From NCBI GenBank assembly GCA_022452285.1, contig JAKUNG010000002.1:83716-147715 (forward strand): 64,000 bases of DNA, read 5' to 3'. The translations under genes and the position numbers were made by a program. Below the pieces are notes generated by a model that was not told where the DNA came from, ran no database searches, and saw only the letters and a list, made by a program, of their open reading frames with translations. This stretch comes from Terriglobia bacterium (GTDB taxonomy: Bacteria > Acidobacteriota > Terriglobia > Versatilivoradales > Versatilivoraceae). Below, piece by piece: positions 53,921 to 62,629 of the stretch (within the stretch, counting starts at the first letter, position 1; every line of letters starts with the position of its first letter).

Positions 53921-54892
53921 TTATCTAAAAAAGAAATTTTCCGCAGTCTTGACTAAAATCTGCTCTTTGTCATCTGAACTCAAAAAATCTGCATGATCTC
54001 GGATTAAAGCTACTGCAGAATCATAAGTATTTGGTGATTCAGTTGCTTGTAAGGGAGCATCACTTTCCCACATGCATCTTTCAGGACCAAAAGCATCTAC
54101 CACTCTCCGAATTAGAGGCAGTTGTTCCAAATAGGGAGGCCTTTTCTTTCCTAATGCATAAAAGGCTCCAATCTTAACCATTACCTTTTTATGTTTTGCC
54201 ATTTTGCACAGTGCAACAATATCCTCTTCAGGAAATAAACCGCGTCGCCCAATTAAACAAAGGTGGTCAATAATAACCGGTGATTCAGGGAACCGTTGGC
54301 ACATTCGATCAACCTCAGGAAGGTCAGGCGGCGACATCAGAAAGCTTAAAGCAAGATTATACTCTGCAGCGGCTTTAAACATTTTCTCATAGCCAGGATG
54401 ATCTAACCATTGATCACCATCGCCTAGCTTAGGTCGAGTAGTTTTCCCGCGGATACGAAATGCACGGATACCACCCTGAGAAAGGGCTATCATTGTCTTG
54501 TCTGGACTGGGAAGTGACACATCAGTAACTGCAGGAACAATTCCTGTGCCAACATAATGTTCTGGATTGTTGGCAATAACATCTAGAATGTAACTATGGT
54601 CTAATCCATACCAAGTCATTTGAATTAAGTTGATCCGCTTTACACCACTAGGGCGACTATGACTCAGCAAGTCATCTACTGTGAAACTTGGAAACCAAAA
54701 ATCTTTTACAGTAAAACCTGATGCTAGGGGATAGGTCTTAGTATCTGGAGTCCACACATGCACATGTGAATCAATGATATCAAGACGGTCTTGACTCAAA
54801 GATTTGTCAGGAAGTTTTGATTTAGAACAACCAGTTAAAACTCCTCCAATCAATGCTGATAAAAGAACTTGTCTCCGCGTGAAAGGCTCCAT
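53921..54892 (-). CDS. Tat-exported amidohydrolase_2 lipoprotein (copy 2)
   Basis: 323 residues. It is a close paralogue of the lipoprotein at 14983-15963. It shares the block LIQMTWYGLDHSYILD, GTGIVPAVTDVSLPSPDKTMIAL and FGPERCMWESDAP (split across these positions), and has its own TRRQVLLSALIGGVLTGC signal with Cys22 as lipidation site. The HxH motif IIDSHVHVW is intact. The start is ATG 54892, with GGAGG about 7 bases upstream. Here it lies alone, not next to a DHDPS-family or creatininase gene, so either the copies act in different pathways or this locus lost its partners. Confidence 0.88.
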   Translation of the reverse strand: MEPFTRRQVLLSALIGGVLTGCSKSKLPDKSLSQDRLDIIDSHVHVWTPDTKTYPLASGFTVKDFWFPSFTVDDLLSHSRPSGVKRINLIQMTWYGLDHSYILDVIANNPEHYVGTGIVPAVTDVSLPSPDKTMIALSQGGIRAFRIRGKTTRPKLGDGDQWLDHPGYEKMFKAAAEYNLALSFLMSPPDLPEVDRMCQRFPESPVIIDHLCLIGRRGLFPEEDIVALCKMAKHKKVMVKIGAFYALGKKRPPYLEQLPLIRRVVDAFGPERCMWESDAPLQATESPNTYDSAVALIRDHADFLSSDDKEQILVKTAENFFFR

Positions 54893-54959
54893 GACAATCC
54901 TCCTCAATCATTTAAAAAGGCTTCAATCTACCATTTACTTCCTAATAACAGGAACCACA

Positions 54960-56270
54960 TTATTGCTGCTTTAAAGTGCTGTCCAACCAAGTTAACACGT
55001 GATCTAATTTTTGGATGCCCTCTGAAATTTGATCAGTATTAACCACTAACGGTGGAGCTATTAAAATAAGATTGCCGCGCGCCAAAAAATGCAGTCCATT
55101 TTCCCAAGCTTGACGCCTAATCAATCTAGCCAATGAAGCGCTGTTTGAGGATTCTATCAGAGGCAATTTGCTAACACGATCACGAACAAGTTCTACACAC
55201 GTTAAAAGACCTTGTCCCCGAACATCTCCAATACAAGGGTGACATTCTTTAAGTTCACCTAACTTTTTAAGAAGTAGTGCTCCCATTTTTTGAGCATTGT
55301 TAACACAGTCTTCTTCTTGATAAGCTTTCAAACAAGCTCGGGCTGCAGCGGTTGCTATCGGATTACCAGCATAGGTTCCACCAATTGGCAACATACGTGA
55401 CTCAAAATATTGACTCATATGACTGCGTACAACAATAGCTCCCATGGGAATGTATCCTGAGGTCAACCCCTTAGCCAAAACCAAGATGTCAGGAATAACA
55501 TTCTCATGGTTAACACCAAACCACTTGCCAGTTCGACCAAACCCTGTAATGACCTCATCGGCAATTAGTAGGATTCCATACTTGTCACAGATTGCTCTCA
55601 AACGCTTTAGATAGCCTTCTGGTAAAGGAAAACCACCAGCTGCACCAGTAACAGGTTCCACCACAATTGCTGCTACAGTAGCAGGATTTTCCAATTGAAT
55701 TTGGGTCTCCAGAGCGTCTAAACAATGAATACAGCAATCGGGAAATTCTAACTTGAAATCACAACGATAACAGTACGGATCAAAAAAACGTACACAACCA
55801 GGAGGACCAGGTTCAACAGCTATCCTTCGAGGATCGCCAGCTGTACCTAAGGTGCCGTACGTTGTTCCATGATAGCTACGATATTTGGCAAAAATCTTAG
55901 GCCTCCCTGTCATCATTCGAGCCATGATAAAAGCTAACTCATTAGCCTCGCTTCCACTATTTACATAAAGGCATTTGTCAAGATCTCCTGGAACCAATTG
56001 GATTAATTCTTTTGAAAGTAAGGAGCGCTCCTCTGTCAATAGTTGAGGAGAAATACAACATGCTTGTTCCGCTTGATTCCTTATTGCTTCTATAACCCGA
56101 TGATTTCCATGCCCTAAATTACAATTAAACAACTGAGACAAAAAATCTAAATAGCACTTATCCTGTCTGTCATAAAAGTACACTCCATCTCCCCTAACAA
56201 ACTCTAAAACAGGGTCTTCCTGTTCTTGGACAGTCCATGGCAAAAAAATATGTTGACGGTTTGCATTCAT
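54960..56270 (-). CDS. Class III aminotransferase with a Cys-rich insertion
   Basis: 436 residues, fold type I PLP enzyme. Motifs: NSGSEANE substrate/PLP loop, YHGTTYGT, the Asp238 in LLIADEVITGFGRTG and the Schiff-base Lys267 in LVLAKGLTSGYIPMGA. Between about 165 and 185 lies a cluster of Cys residues (C167, C170, C179, C180, C183) that might bind metal. Members use taurine, beta-alanine, GABA, ornithine or other omega-amines with 2-oxo acids. ATG 56270 is the start, after AAGAAAG. The ammonium transporter lies downstream on the same strand but separated by its own terminator, so they are likely regulated apart. Confidence 0.9.
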   Translation of the reverse strand: MNANRQHIFLPWTVQEQEDPVLEFVRGDGVYFYDRQDKCYLDFLSQLFNCNLGHGNHRVIEAIRNQAEQACCISPQLLTEERSLLSKELIQLVPGDLDKCLYVNSGSEANELAFIMARMMTGRPKIFAKYRSYHGTTYGTLGTAGDPRRIAVEPGPPGCVRFFDPYCYRCDFKLEFPDCCIHCLDALETQIQLENPATVAAIVVEPVTGAAGGFPLPEGYLKRLRAICDKYGILLIADEVITGFGRTGKWFGVNHENVIPDILVLAKGLTSGYIPMGAIVVRSHMSQYFESRMLPIGGTYAGNPIATAAARACLKAYQEEDCVNNAQKMGALLLKKLGELKECHPCIGDVRGQGLLTCVELVRDRVSKLPLIESSNSASLARLIRRQAWENGLHFLARGNLILIAPPLVVNTDQISEGIQKLDHVLTWLDSTLKQQ

Positions 56271-56410
56271 AGTCAATCTTTCTTGTAAAAAAAATTAAAC
56301 TGTAATTGACGGAAAATTATTTTAATAGCGGCATATCAAAAATTAAGCTTCTTTATTCCTGAAATGTTCCTAATAGATATCAAAACTACTTGATGCCAAC
56401 GATCAATACC

Positions 56411-56462
56411 AAAAAAAAACAAGACAAGGAGAACCAATCACCTGCGATTCTCCTTGCCTTGT
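56411..56462 (-). terminator. Strong intrinsic terminator of the ammonium transporter gene
   Basis: On the minus strand a stem of about 15 bp, with loop near 56434-56444, is followed by a run of nine T (56419-56411). It lies 77-128 bases after the stop of the transporter gene and ends its transcript before the aminotransferase gene begins. Confidence 0.85.
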
Positions 56463-56538
56463 ACCACACCTTTTCTATGAAAATAACAGTGACTCTAGAA
56501 ACAGAGTCTCTACACCAAAATGTTCTCACATAGAAACT

Positions 56539-57849
56539 CTACAAGTTATAACCTTCTTCTCCGTGCAAGGAACTATCCAGACCTTGTGTCTCTTCTTCCT
56601 CACTAACACGAAGTCCCATAGTTGCATCTACGATTTTAAGGATGATAAATGAAACAACTCCACTATAAACCACCGTGGTCAAGACACCTATAGCCTGTTT
56701 TCCAAGCTGGCCACCCATAGTTACACCCTCTGCCAGACCTGTTCCACCGAAACCTTTAGCTACAAATATTCCTGTTAGAAGTGCTCCTACAATTCCACCA
56801 ATTCCATGTACTCCAAAAACATCGAGGGAATCGTCATAACCACACTTGGCCTTGAGACACGTGGCTCCCCAATAACAAGCAATTCCGGAAGCAATGCCGA
56901 TCGCAAGAGCGCCCATTGGACCCACACTTCCTGATGCTGGAGTAATCGCAACCAGACCAGCAACAGCGGCAGTAATAACTCCAAGAATACTGGGTTTACC
57001 ATTTTTAATCCACTCAATCAACATCCAAGTGACAACAGCACCTGCAGTTGCAACTTGAGTAACCAACATAGCCATCGTTGCAGTACCATTGGCTGCTAAT
57101 GCACTGCCTGCGTTGAAGCCAAACCAACCAACCCAAAGCATAGCTGCACCAATAACACTTAATCCTAAATTATGAGGTGTCATTGATGTCTCCGGATAAC
57201 CCTGCCGTTTACCAATAATAAGAGCAGCTACTAGGGCAGCAATTCCAGCATTTATGTGAACCACTGTTCCTCCGGCAAAATCTAGAACACCTAGATCGAA
57301 GAAAAATCCTCCTTCGGCCCACGCCATGTGACAAATTGGTGCATAAACTAAAATAGACCAAACAATCATAAACACAGTCATTGCAGAAAATTTTATTCGT
57401 TCAGCAAAAGCCCCTACCATCAGCGCAGGAGTAATGATCGCAAAAGTCATTTGAAACATCAAAAATACTGACTCTGGAATAGTCCCACTTAAAGTGTCCA
57501 CTCCAATACCACTAGCAAAGACCTTAGAAAACCCTCCAACAAATGTATTCATACTCCCAGTTGTATCGAAAGCCAAGCTATAACCGATTACTACCCAGAC
57601 TATTGTTAAAACACCGGTTAAGGCAAAGCATTGCATCAAAACGGATAGAACATTTTTAACTCTAACCAACCCAGCATAAAACAATGCCAGACCAGGGATA
57701 GTCATAAATAAAACTAGTGCTGATGCGGTTAAAAGCCATGCAGTATCCCCAGAATCTAATTTCGCTTCATGACCATCGGCCATTGCCAGAACGGGCATTC
57801 CAAGTGCTAAAAGAAATCCCCATATGGTTTTCAAACTAATTTTTTTCAT
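56539..57849 (-). CDS. amt: Ammonium transporter
   Basis: 436 residues with an N-terminal cleaved-type signal segment and about 11 membrane helices. The Amt/Rh conserved elements are present: GLALFYAGLVRVKNVLS, the paired pore histidines in DFAGGTVVHINAG and VFGVHGIGGIVGAL, and PICHMAWAEGG. It forms a trimeric channel importing ammonium or ammonia across the inner membrane, usually controlled by GlnK; no glnK/glnB lies next to it. ATG 57849 is the start, with AAAGGAG upstream. A perfect TAGTG-T-CACTA dyad at 57929-57939, about 80 bases upstream, may be a regulatory site. Bounded by terminators on both sides, so it is a single-gene unit. Confidence 0.95.
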   Translation of the reverse strand: MKKISLKTIWGFLLALGMPVLAMADGHEAKLDSGDTAWLLTASALVLFMTIPGLALFYAGLVRVKNVLSVLMQCFALTGVLTIVWVVIGYSLAFDTTGSMNTFVGGFSKVFASGIGVDTLSGTIPESVFLMFQMTFAIITPALMVGAFAERIKFSAMTVFMIVWSILVYAPICHMAWAEGGFFFDLGVLDFAGGTVVHINAGIAALVAALIIGKRQGYPETSMTPHNLGLSVIGAAMLWVGWFGFNAGSALAANGTATMAMLVTQVATAGAVVTWMLIEWIKNGKPSILGVITAAVAGLVAITPASGSVGPMGALAIGIASGIACYWGATCLKAKCGYDDSLDVFGVHGIGGIVGALLTGIFVAKGFGGTGLAEGVTMGGQLGKQAIGVLTTVVYSGVVSFIILKIVDATMGLRVSEEEETQGLDSSLHGEEGYNL

Positions 57850-57964
57850 AACACTCCTTTGCCTTAGAATGATATTGTGGATCGCAAACTTCCTTAGTCC
57901 CCTTCTAAATTAAATTGAACAAATACGTTAGTGTCACTACTATCAAAACAACTTTGTGTAATTC

Positions 57965-58010
57965 AAAAAAAAAGCCCATTGTTTCGAAACTTAATTCGAA
58001 TTCAATGGAC
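57965..58010 (-). terminator. Intrinsic terminator downstream of the aldehyde dehydrogenase gene
   Basis: On the minus strand a hairpin (arms around 57974-57988 and 57996-58010, pairing CCATTG with CAATGG and a TTCGAA core, one small mismatch) runs into nine T (57973-57965). It ends transcription before the ammonium transporter gene. The remaining 417-base gap (57850-58266) shows no gene; it carries the transporter promoter region. Confidence 0.65.
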
Positions 58011-58266
58011 CTCGCTGTCCGATATATCAGTTACCTAAAAATGCTACACTGACGTTTCGAATCTACAAATTATTTTTATTTCTTGATACAGCTTTGTATC
58101 AGGTTAACACCATTGTAATGCGCTTAAACCAAGCGTCAAATTCATTTATTTTATAGGGACTATTAGATTTAATTATAACCTCTAACAATCCATTTTAAGT
58201 CCTACTTATTCAAAGGGTTGCAGATAAAGAGCCCCTGCTAATTATCTAAATTCCTGAATTTTACCC

Positions 58267-59685
58267 TCAAGACATTTGAAATGCTCTTGCTCGAAAAAGA
58301 AAATCGACGATATTACCTTCATGAGGCTGATGCCAGTTAAGTTTGATCGTAGGTACTGGTCCCAAGTTCAGGCGGTCAATATTTCTAGCGTCGATTAGTT
58401 CCCTGCAAAAAATCTCATCCTCAGTGATAGCGGTTGCTACTAAAGTATCTCCAATTGAATTAATCATTTTTTCCTGTGGGCAGGCAACTACGGATACAAA
58501 GGGATACATATATTCTTTTTTCGCCATGCCTACATCTGGAGACTGGCAATGAATGACTGTAGGACGCAGAAAGTCACAACGTTCCTGCTGAACCAAACGA
58601 TCACCATCACGATACCGATTAGTTATCTCCTCAGCTCCAGACTCTTGCAAACCACTATCTATATCTTCAGAAATCGCTTTTGCCTGACCTGGAACGGTAA
58701 ATGCAGCTAAGGCAGCCTGTTCATTTTCAGGAGGTAGAGGGGCAATGGAACCTATTCGTTTGGAAATTGCATCAGCAATTTCTCTGGTATTTCGTGAAGC
58801 CCAGATGCCTGAACAATTAATACAGCTCCGACCGCTATTGACTAACACACTATCTACCATTAGATCTAAGTATTTTTCCCAATTATCGATCTGATCATCA
58901 CCAATTAGAATCTTACTAAAACCAGGCCCATGAACCTGCACTGCAGGATTATTCTTATACTGATTTACAGTTGCTGTTCCACCAAAAATTAGACTGCGCG
59001 GAGAATGACTTAGTACAGCTGCTCCTACTTCTCCAGCTCCTGGATAAAGAGCAATTGCTTGTTTAGGAATGCCCGCCCGAATAAAAGCTTGGGACATGCG
59101 CCATGGGGTCCAGGGTTCTTGTGGTCCCGGTTTAAGAACCAAACCAATTTTCAATGGAATAACTGGCAACCAAAGACTATGAACTCCTGGCGAGTTAGAA
59201 GGAAGGACCATTCCCAGTACTGGGGTATTTGCCTGGTAACTTCTCATTAGCCCTTCTTCTTCCCCATATCCTTTAGAGAGTATTTCTAAGTCTAGCCCCC
59301 TTGTAAGTGAATTAAGAATATTTTCTATTTCATCTAGAACATATCTGAGTTTTTCCATATTCATCCGACACATTCTCTCCGGGAGCCCCGTAGTTGCAGA
59401 CTGTTGTCGGACAAAATCATCAGGTGTTTGGGTCCCCTCCCCTAATGGAAGCTCTGCAGAAGAAAAGTATTCTCCTGCTTTACGAATCATTGCTAGAAGA
59501 TCTTTTGAAGAGATTTCCTGCAATACTTGACGTGCTCGTTCTGCATTCCGCATATCTCTTGCAATTAATCCTGGGTTAGCCTGACTAACTTCGGCAATTG
59601 GTTCTCCAGTAGAGAAATGAAACACTTTATTTACTTCTAAACTTTTATAGGGCTCTCCCCAACGTAACACCGGAAAGTGAAGCAT
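58267..59685 (-). CDS. Aldehyde dehydrogenase-superfamily enzyme, possible acyl-reductase
   Basis: 472 residues. The ALDH-type core shows LPSNSPGVHSLWLPVIPLK, LKPGPQEPWTPWRM, SLIFGGTATV and the nucleophile Cys288 in NSGRSCIN. Its size and Cys position also match LuxC-type acyl-CoA reductases, which reduce activated acyl groups to aldehydes; ordinary aldehyde oxidation is the alternative. ATG 59685 follows AAAGGA. The adenylating gene directly upstream on the same strand, 53 bases away, suggests acyl activation followed by reduction to an aldehyde. A terminator follows. Confidence 0.85.
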   Translation of the reverse strand: MLHFPVLRWGEPYKSLEVNKVFHFSTGEPIAEVSQANPGLIARDMRNAERARQVLQEISSKDLLAMIRKAGEYFSSAELPLGEGTQTPDDFVRQQSATTGLPERMCRMNMEKLRYVLDEIENILNSLTRGLDLEILSKGYGEEEGLMRSYQANTPVLGMVLPSNSPGVHSLWLPVIPLKIGLVLKPGPQEPWTPWRMSQAFIRAGIPKQAIALYPGAGEVGAAVLSHSPRSLIFGGTATVNQYKNNPAVQVHGPGFSKILIGDDQIDNWEKYLDLMVDSVLVNSGRSCINCSGIWASRNTREIADAISKRIGSIAPLPPENEQAALAAFTVPGQAKAISEDIDSGLQESGAEEITNRYRDGDRLVQQERCDFLRPTVIHCQSPDVGMAKKEYMYPFVSVVACPQEKMINSIGDTLVATAITEDEIFCRELIDARNIDRLNLGPVPTIKLNWHQPHEGNIVDFLFRARAFQMS

Positions 59686-59738
59686 AAAATCCTTTCTTAC
59701 TTAGTCAAATCACAGCCTGAAAGTTTTGGCTTATTCCC

Positions 59739-60851
59739 TTAATAAACGCCAACAGTAGTGCTTGAGGCCAAACGACTAAAAGGCCGTAGACCACTAACAC
59801 CGTCCCAAGGGTAGTCTTCTACAGGACTTTCTCTTTCTCCTTCATCTCGTTCTAGAAATCGTGGCAAGAAAAATTCTTTAGTTAATGTAGTTAACATAAC
59901 TCGACCGGTATCTCCATAATTTACAACTTGCAACGAATCATCAAAGTCAACTATCTGAATTACAGCCCGGGGTTGAGGTGCAAAGTAAGTAATTTTGTAA
60001 TTATCCTCAGCTCCGCTCAATGGACTAGGTGCCAACCCCATCAACGTATTTCCATAGGTTGGTGCCAAATATACATCCTCAAGAAGTTCTTCTCGTGCAA
60101 ACCTGTGCCACTGAGGGGTAAACTCTGTTCCGCCTGAAAAAATTCCAGTAATACCAGATTCTTTAATACTCGAACCTTCCTCTTCTAACCGAGTGGCAAG
60201 AGCTTCTAGAAGTTTAGGAGTGGTAAACATACATTTAATCTCATGTCCAGCAGATAAGACAGTCATAGCCTGATCAATCACATGATCTTGATAAGCTTTT
60301 AAATGTTCCATCCAACCAAACTTAATTAATTTAACAACCCAGCGGGGATCCAAATCCACACAAAAACAAATTCCACCACGAAAATGGGCTAGGTGTTCAA
60401 CAGCAAGTCTCAATCGGCGTGGTCCGCTGGGACCAAGCATTAGCCAATTAGAATCTGGTGGAAAATATTTATCAGGAAGAGTTTTTGAGAACAATTCATA
60501 ATCAATCCGAAAATCCTGCATGTTGATCCGACTCTTAGGAATGCCAGTTGTACCGCCAGTCTCAAAGACATAAACCGGATGTTCATTTAATCCCTTGGGA
60601 ACCCAACGAGACATAGGACCACCACGCAGCCATTCATCTTGAAAATTTCCAAATTTTTCGAGATCCTTGAAACCCTTTATTTCCACCTTGGGATCCCAAT
60701 CAACATTGCGGACCCAGTCAAGCCAAAAAGGACAACCTGTTTCTGGACTAAAATGCCAGTTAACCATCTCTACTACATGGGCATTTAACAGTTCTCGATG
60801 CTCTGATATTTTCTGACTAAATTCCTGCTCTTTAGAATTAATAGTTGCCAT
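59739..60851 (-). CDS. LuxE/PaaK-like acyl-adenylating enzyme
   Basis: 370 residues of the adenylate-forming superfamily. The P-loop-like phosphate-binding motif TGGTTGIPKSR is at about 98-108, and YGNTLMG and GDTGRVMLTTL are at later sites typical of the AMP core. At 370 residues it is shorter than phenylacetate-CoA ligases (about 430) and close to LuxE acyl-protein synthetase. It lacks an obvious C-terminal domain lysine motif, so it may load acyl groups onto a protein or partner rather than CoA. ATG 60851 is the start, with AGGTTGAG just upstream. It pairs with the aldehyde dehydrogenase gene as a putative carboxylic-acid reduction module. Confidence 0.8.
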   Translation of the reverse strand: MATINSKEQEFSQKISEHRELLNAHVVEMVNWHFSPETGCPFWLDWVRNVDWDPKVEIKGFKDLEKFGNFQDEWLRGGPMSRWVPKGLNEHPVYVFETGGTTGIPKSRINMQDFRIDYELFSKTLPDKYFPPDSNWLMLGPSGPRRLRLAVEHLAHFRGGICFCVDLDPRWVVKLIKFGWMEHLKAYQDHVIDQAMTVLSAGHEIKCMFTTPKLLEALATRLEEEGSSIKESGITGIFSGGTEFTPQWHRFAREELLEDVYLAPTYGNTLMGLAPSPLSGAEDNYKITYFAPQPRAVIQIVDFDDSLQVVNYGDTGRVMLTTLTKEFFLPRFLERDEGERESPVEDYPWDGVSGLRPFSRLASSTTVGVY

Positions 60852-61028
60852 TCTCAACCTATTCTTTGTTCTTATATTATAATTATGTTGGGCATTCTTT
60901 GTTACTTACAAAAGGTTCAGTATATCCTATTTTTCCAAAAAACAGGATCTTTATGAATCTTGAAAAATTGATTAAAGTAGTGTCAGAATAGAATTACGTC
61001 TGAACCTTTTAAGCTCTTTGGAGGCTCC

Positions 61029-61898
61029 GTGAATTACACAGAATTACCTAACTCAAGCCAAATTAAACCAACCAAGGTTTCTTCCTTAACCTACTACTCT
61101 GAGGGTCCTGTAATTGACTCTTCCGGCGATCTTTATATTTCACATGGTGATTCTATATCGAAATTGATTGAAGAAAGGACACTTATTCCATGGACAACGA
61201 CAACAGCTCCAAATGGACATAAAATCCTCCCTAATGGCAATCATCTAGTTTGCGATGGAAAACATAGTGCTGTTCTCCTAATTAATCAGAACGGCAAAAT
61301 AATTGGAAAGGCAGCCAGTGGATCCTATAAAGATCTAGAAATAACCTCTCCTAATGATTTATGTCTACATCCTAATGGTGGATTTTATTTTACTGATTCA
61401 CTCCCAAAAGTTGGTGTTGTCTACTATGTTAGTCAAGCCAAAACAATTCATGTTCTAGCTCGCAATCTTGATGTGCCTAATGGGATAGCATTGTCAGAGA
61501 ATTGTCGTCAATTATTTGTATCAGAAAGCTACACCAATCGCATTTTATTATTTGAAATAGACGAAAAAGGAATGGCTTCTAGTGCCCCAAAAGTTTTTTC
61601 GAACCTCCCAAGGAACCAGAAAAAAGGCAAAGATGCTGCTAATATGCCAGATGGCATTGCGTTAGATGCTGACGGAAGACTCTGGGTAGCGCATTATGGA
61701 ATGCATGCAATCCAGGTTCTTTCTCCTGAAGGAGAACTCCTAGTTACTTATGACACCGGAATTCGTTGTACTAGTAATATTTGTTTTGGTGGTAAAAACT
61801 TGACCACAGCATTTGTTACGGGAGGAGAGGGAGAACCAACACCAGGGGCATTAATTCGTCTGGATGTCGGGGTACCTGGGCTTTCAGTTCTCCGCTAG
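61029..61898 (+). CDS. SMP-30/gluconolactonase-family protein
   Basis: 289 residues with the six-bladed propeller signature of SMP-30: SPNDLCLHPNGGFYFTDS, VPNGIALSENCRQLFVSES and MPDGIALDADGRLWVAHYG (calcium and active-site Asn/Asp loops). Typically hydrolyses gluconolactone or other aldonolactones. GTG 61029 follows GGAGG at good spacing. Divergent from the LuxE-like gene. It does not carry a signal peptide, so a cytoplasmic lactonase is likely. Confidence 0.9.
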   Translation: MNYTELPNSSQIKPTKVSSLTYYSEGPVIDSSGDLYISHGDSISKLIEERTLIPWTTTTAPNGHKILPNGNHLVCDGKHSAVLLINQNGKIIGKAASGSYKDLEITSPNDLCLHPNGGFYFTDSLPKVGVVYYVSQAKTIHVLARNLDVPNGIALSENCRQLFVSESYTNRILLFEIDEKGMASSAPKVFSNLPRNQKKGKDAANMPDGIALDADGRLWVAHYGMHAIQVLSPEGELLVTYDTGIRCTSNICFGGKNLTTAFVTGGEGEPTPGALIRLDVGVPGLSVLR

Positions 61899-61990
61899 AG
61901 CATAAGATTGTTTAGAAACGAGCAAACTACAGTTGGATCAAAACTTAACTTTACTAATCTAAAATTTTAAGTGCTTCTAACTGTAAAAAA

Positions 61991-62378
61991 GGCAGGTCTA
62001 TAAGCCGAATTCTGTACCTTGATTAAAGGTAACGGTCATTCCTCTAGCCTAGAAGTTGCCCTCTAGGTCGTGCATTCTACCCGGATGTCAATCGGCGCGG
62101 GTAACGCCTCCATCCCTATTTGAACTTGCTCCATGTGAGGTTTGCCAGGCATGCTCTTTACAGAGCACCCGGTGTGCTCTTACCACACCATTTCACCCTT
62201 ACCTCGTAAGAAGATTTTAACCAACCCTTGTCATCTTTCAAGGCGGTATATTTTCTGTTGCACTTTCGGTACTCATAGAAGCCTATGAGTCCCCCGTGTT
62301 ACGGGGCACATTACCCTGTGGAGTTCGGACTTTCCTCCCGCCCAAAAATACTGAGCCAGCGACCGTTCGACCTGCCTA
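61991..62378 (-). ncRNA. rnpB: RNase P RNA (class A)
   Basis: On the minus strand the RNA begins with AGGCAGGTC near 62378 and ends with GACCTGCC at 61991, which pair as helix P1. The universally conserved core follows: GGGAGGAAAGTCC-type CR-I (around 62327-62339) and the 3' CR-V with AGAATTCGGCTTATAGACC (around 61996-62014). About 388 bases is normal for the ancestral bacterial type. It processes tRNA precursors. A U-run (61990-61985) after the 3' end would help termination. Together with its promoter this is a confident call. Confidence 0.95.
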
Positions 62379-62382
62379 CCTA

Positions 62383-62412
62383 ATTCTAAGGGCTCACTAG
62401 AAAATTCGTCAA
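62383..62412 (-). promoter_or_regulatory. rnpB promoter
   Basis: On the minus strand TTGACG (62412-62407) and TAGAAT (62388-62383) are spaced by 18 bases. The start expected 6-7 bases after the -10 falls at about 62377, the mature 5' end of RNase P RNA. An extended -10 TGGTATAAT also lies upstream (TATAAT 62428-62423), perhaps a second promoter. Confidence 0.65.
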
Positions 62413-62629
62413 GGAACAACTCATTATACCAACTGCTCCAAAAAACTAATTCAGGAGCAAACCTTCAAAATTCTTTCTTCTTTATTAAGATTCAACCTAG
62501 CTTTTACAGTTACATTTTTTGGCAAATTAATAGAGATTCCAGAAACCTCTTCTATTTAGCAAACTGCCTCTATTTAATGTATCATTACAAACAGAATAAG
62601 CTAGAATCTTATTAAACAAGACACCTAAT

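Noticed and set aside
58267-60851. A true bioluminescence (lux) operon
   Set aside because: No luciferase alpha/beta or LuxD-type gene is adjacent, and the ALDH core is not clearly LuxC.
60870-60890. TATAAT-like sequence upstream of the LuxE-like gene as promoter
   Set aside because: No -35 hexamer at a suitable distance; AT-rich background gives such matches by chance.
61899-62629. A TPP riboswitch before thiD
   Set aside because: The region holds rnpB and its promoters; no THI-box-like motif is seen before the thiD start.
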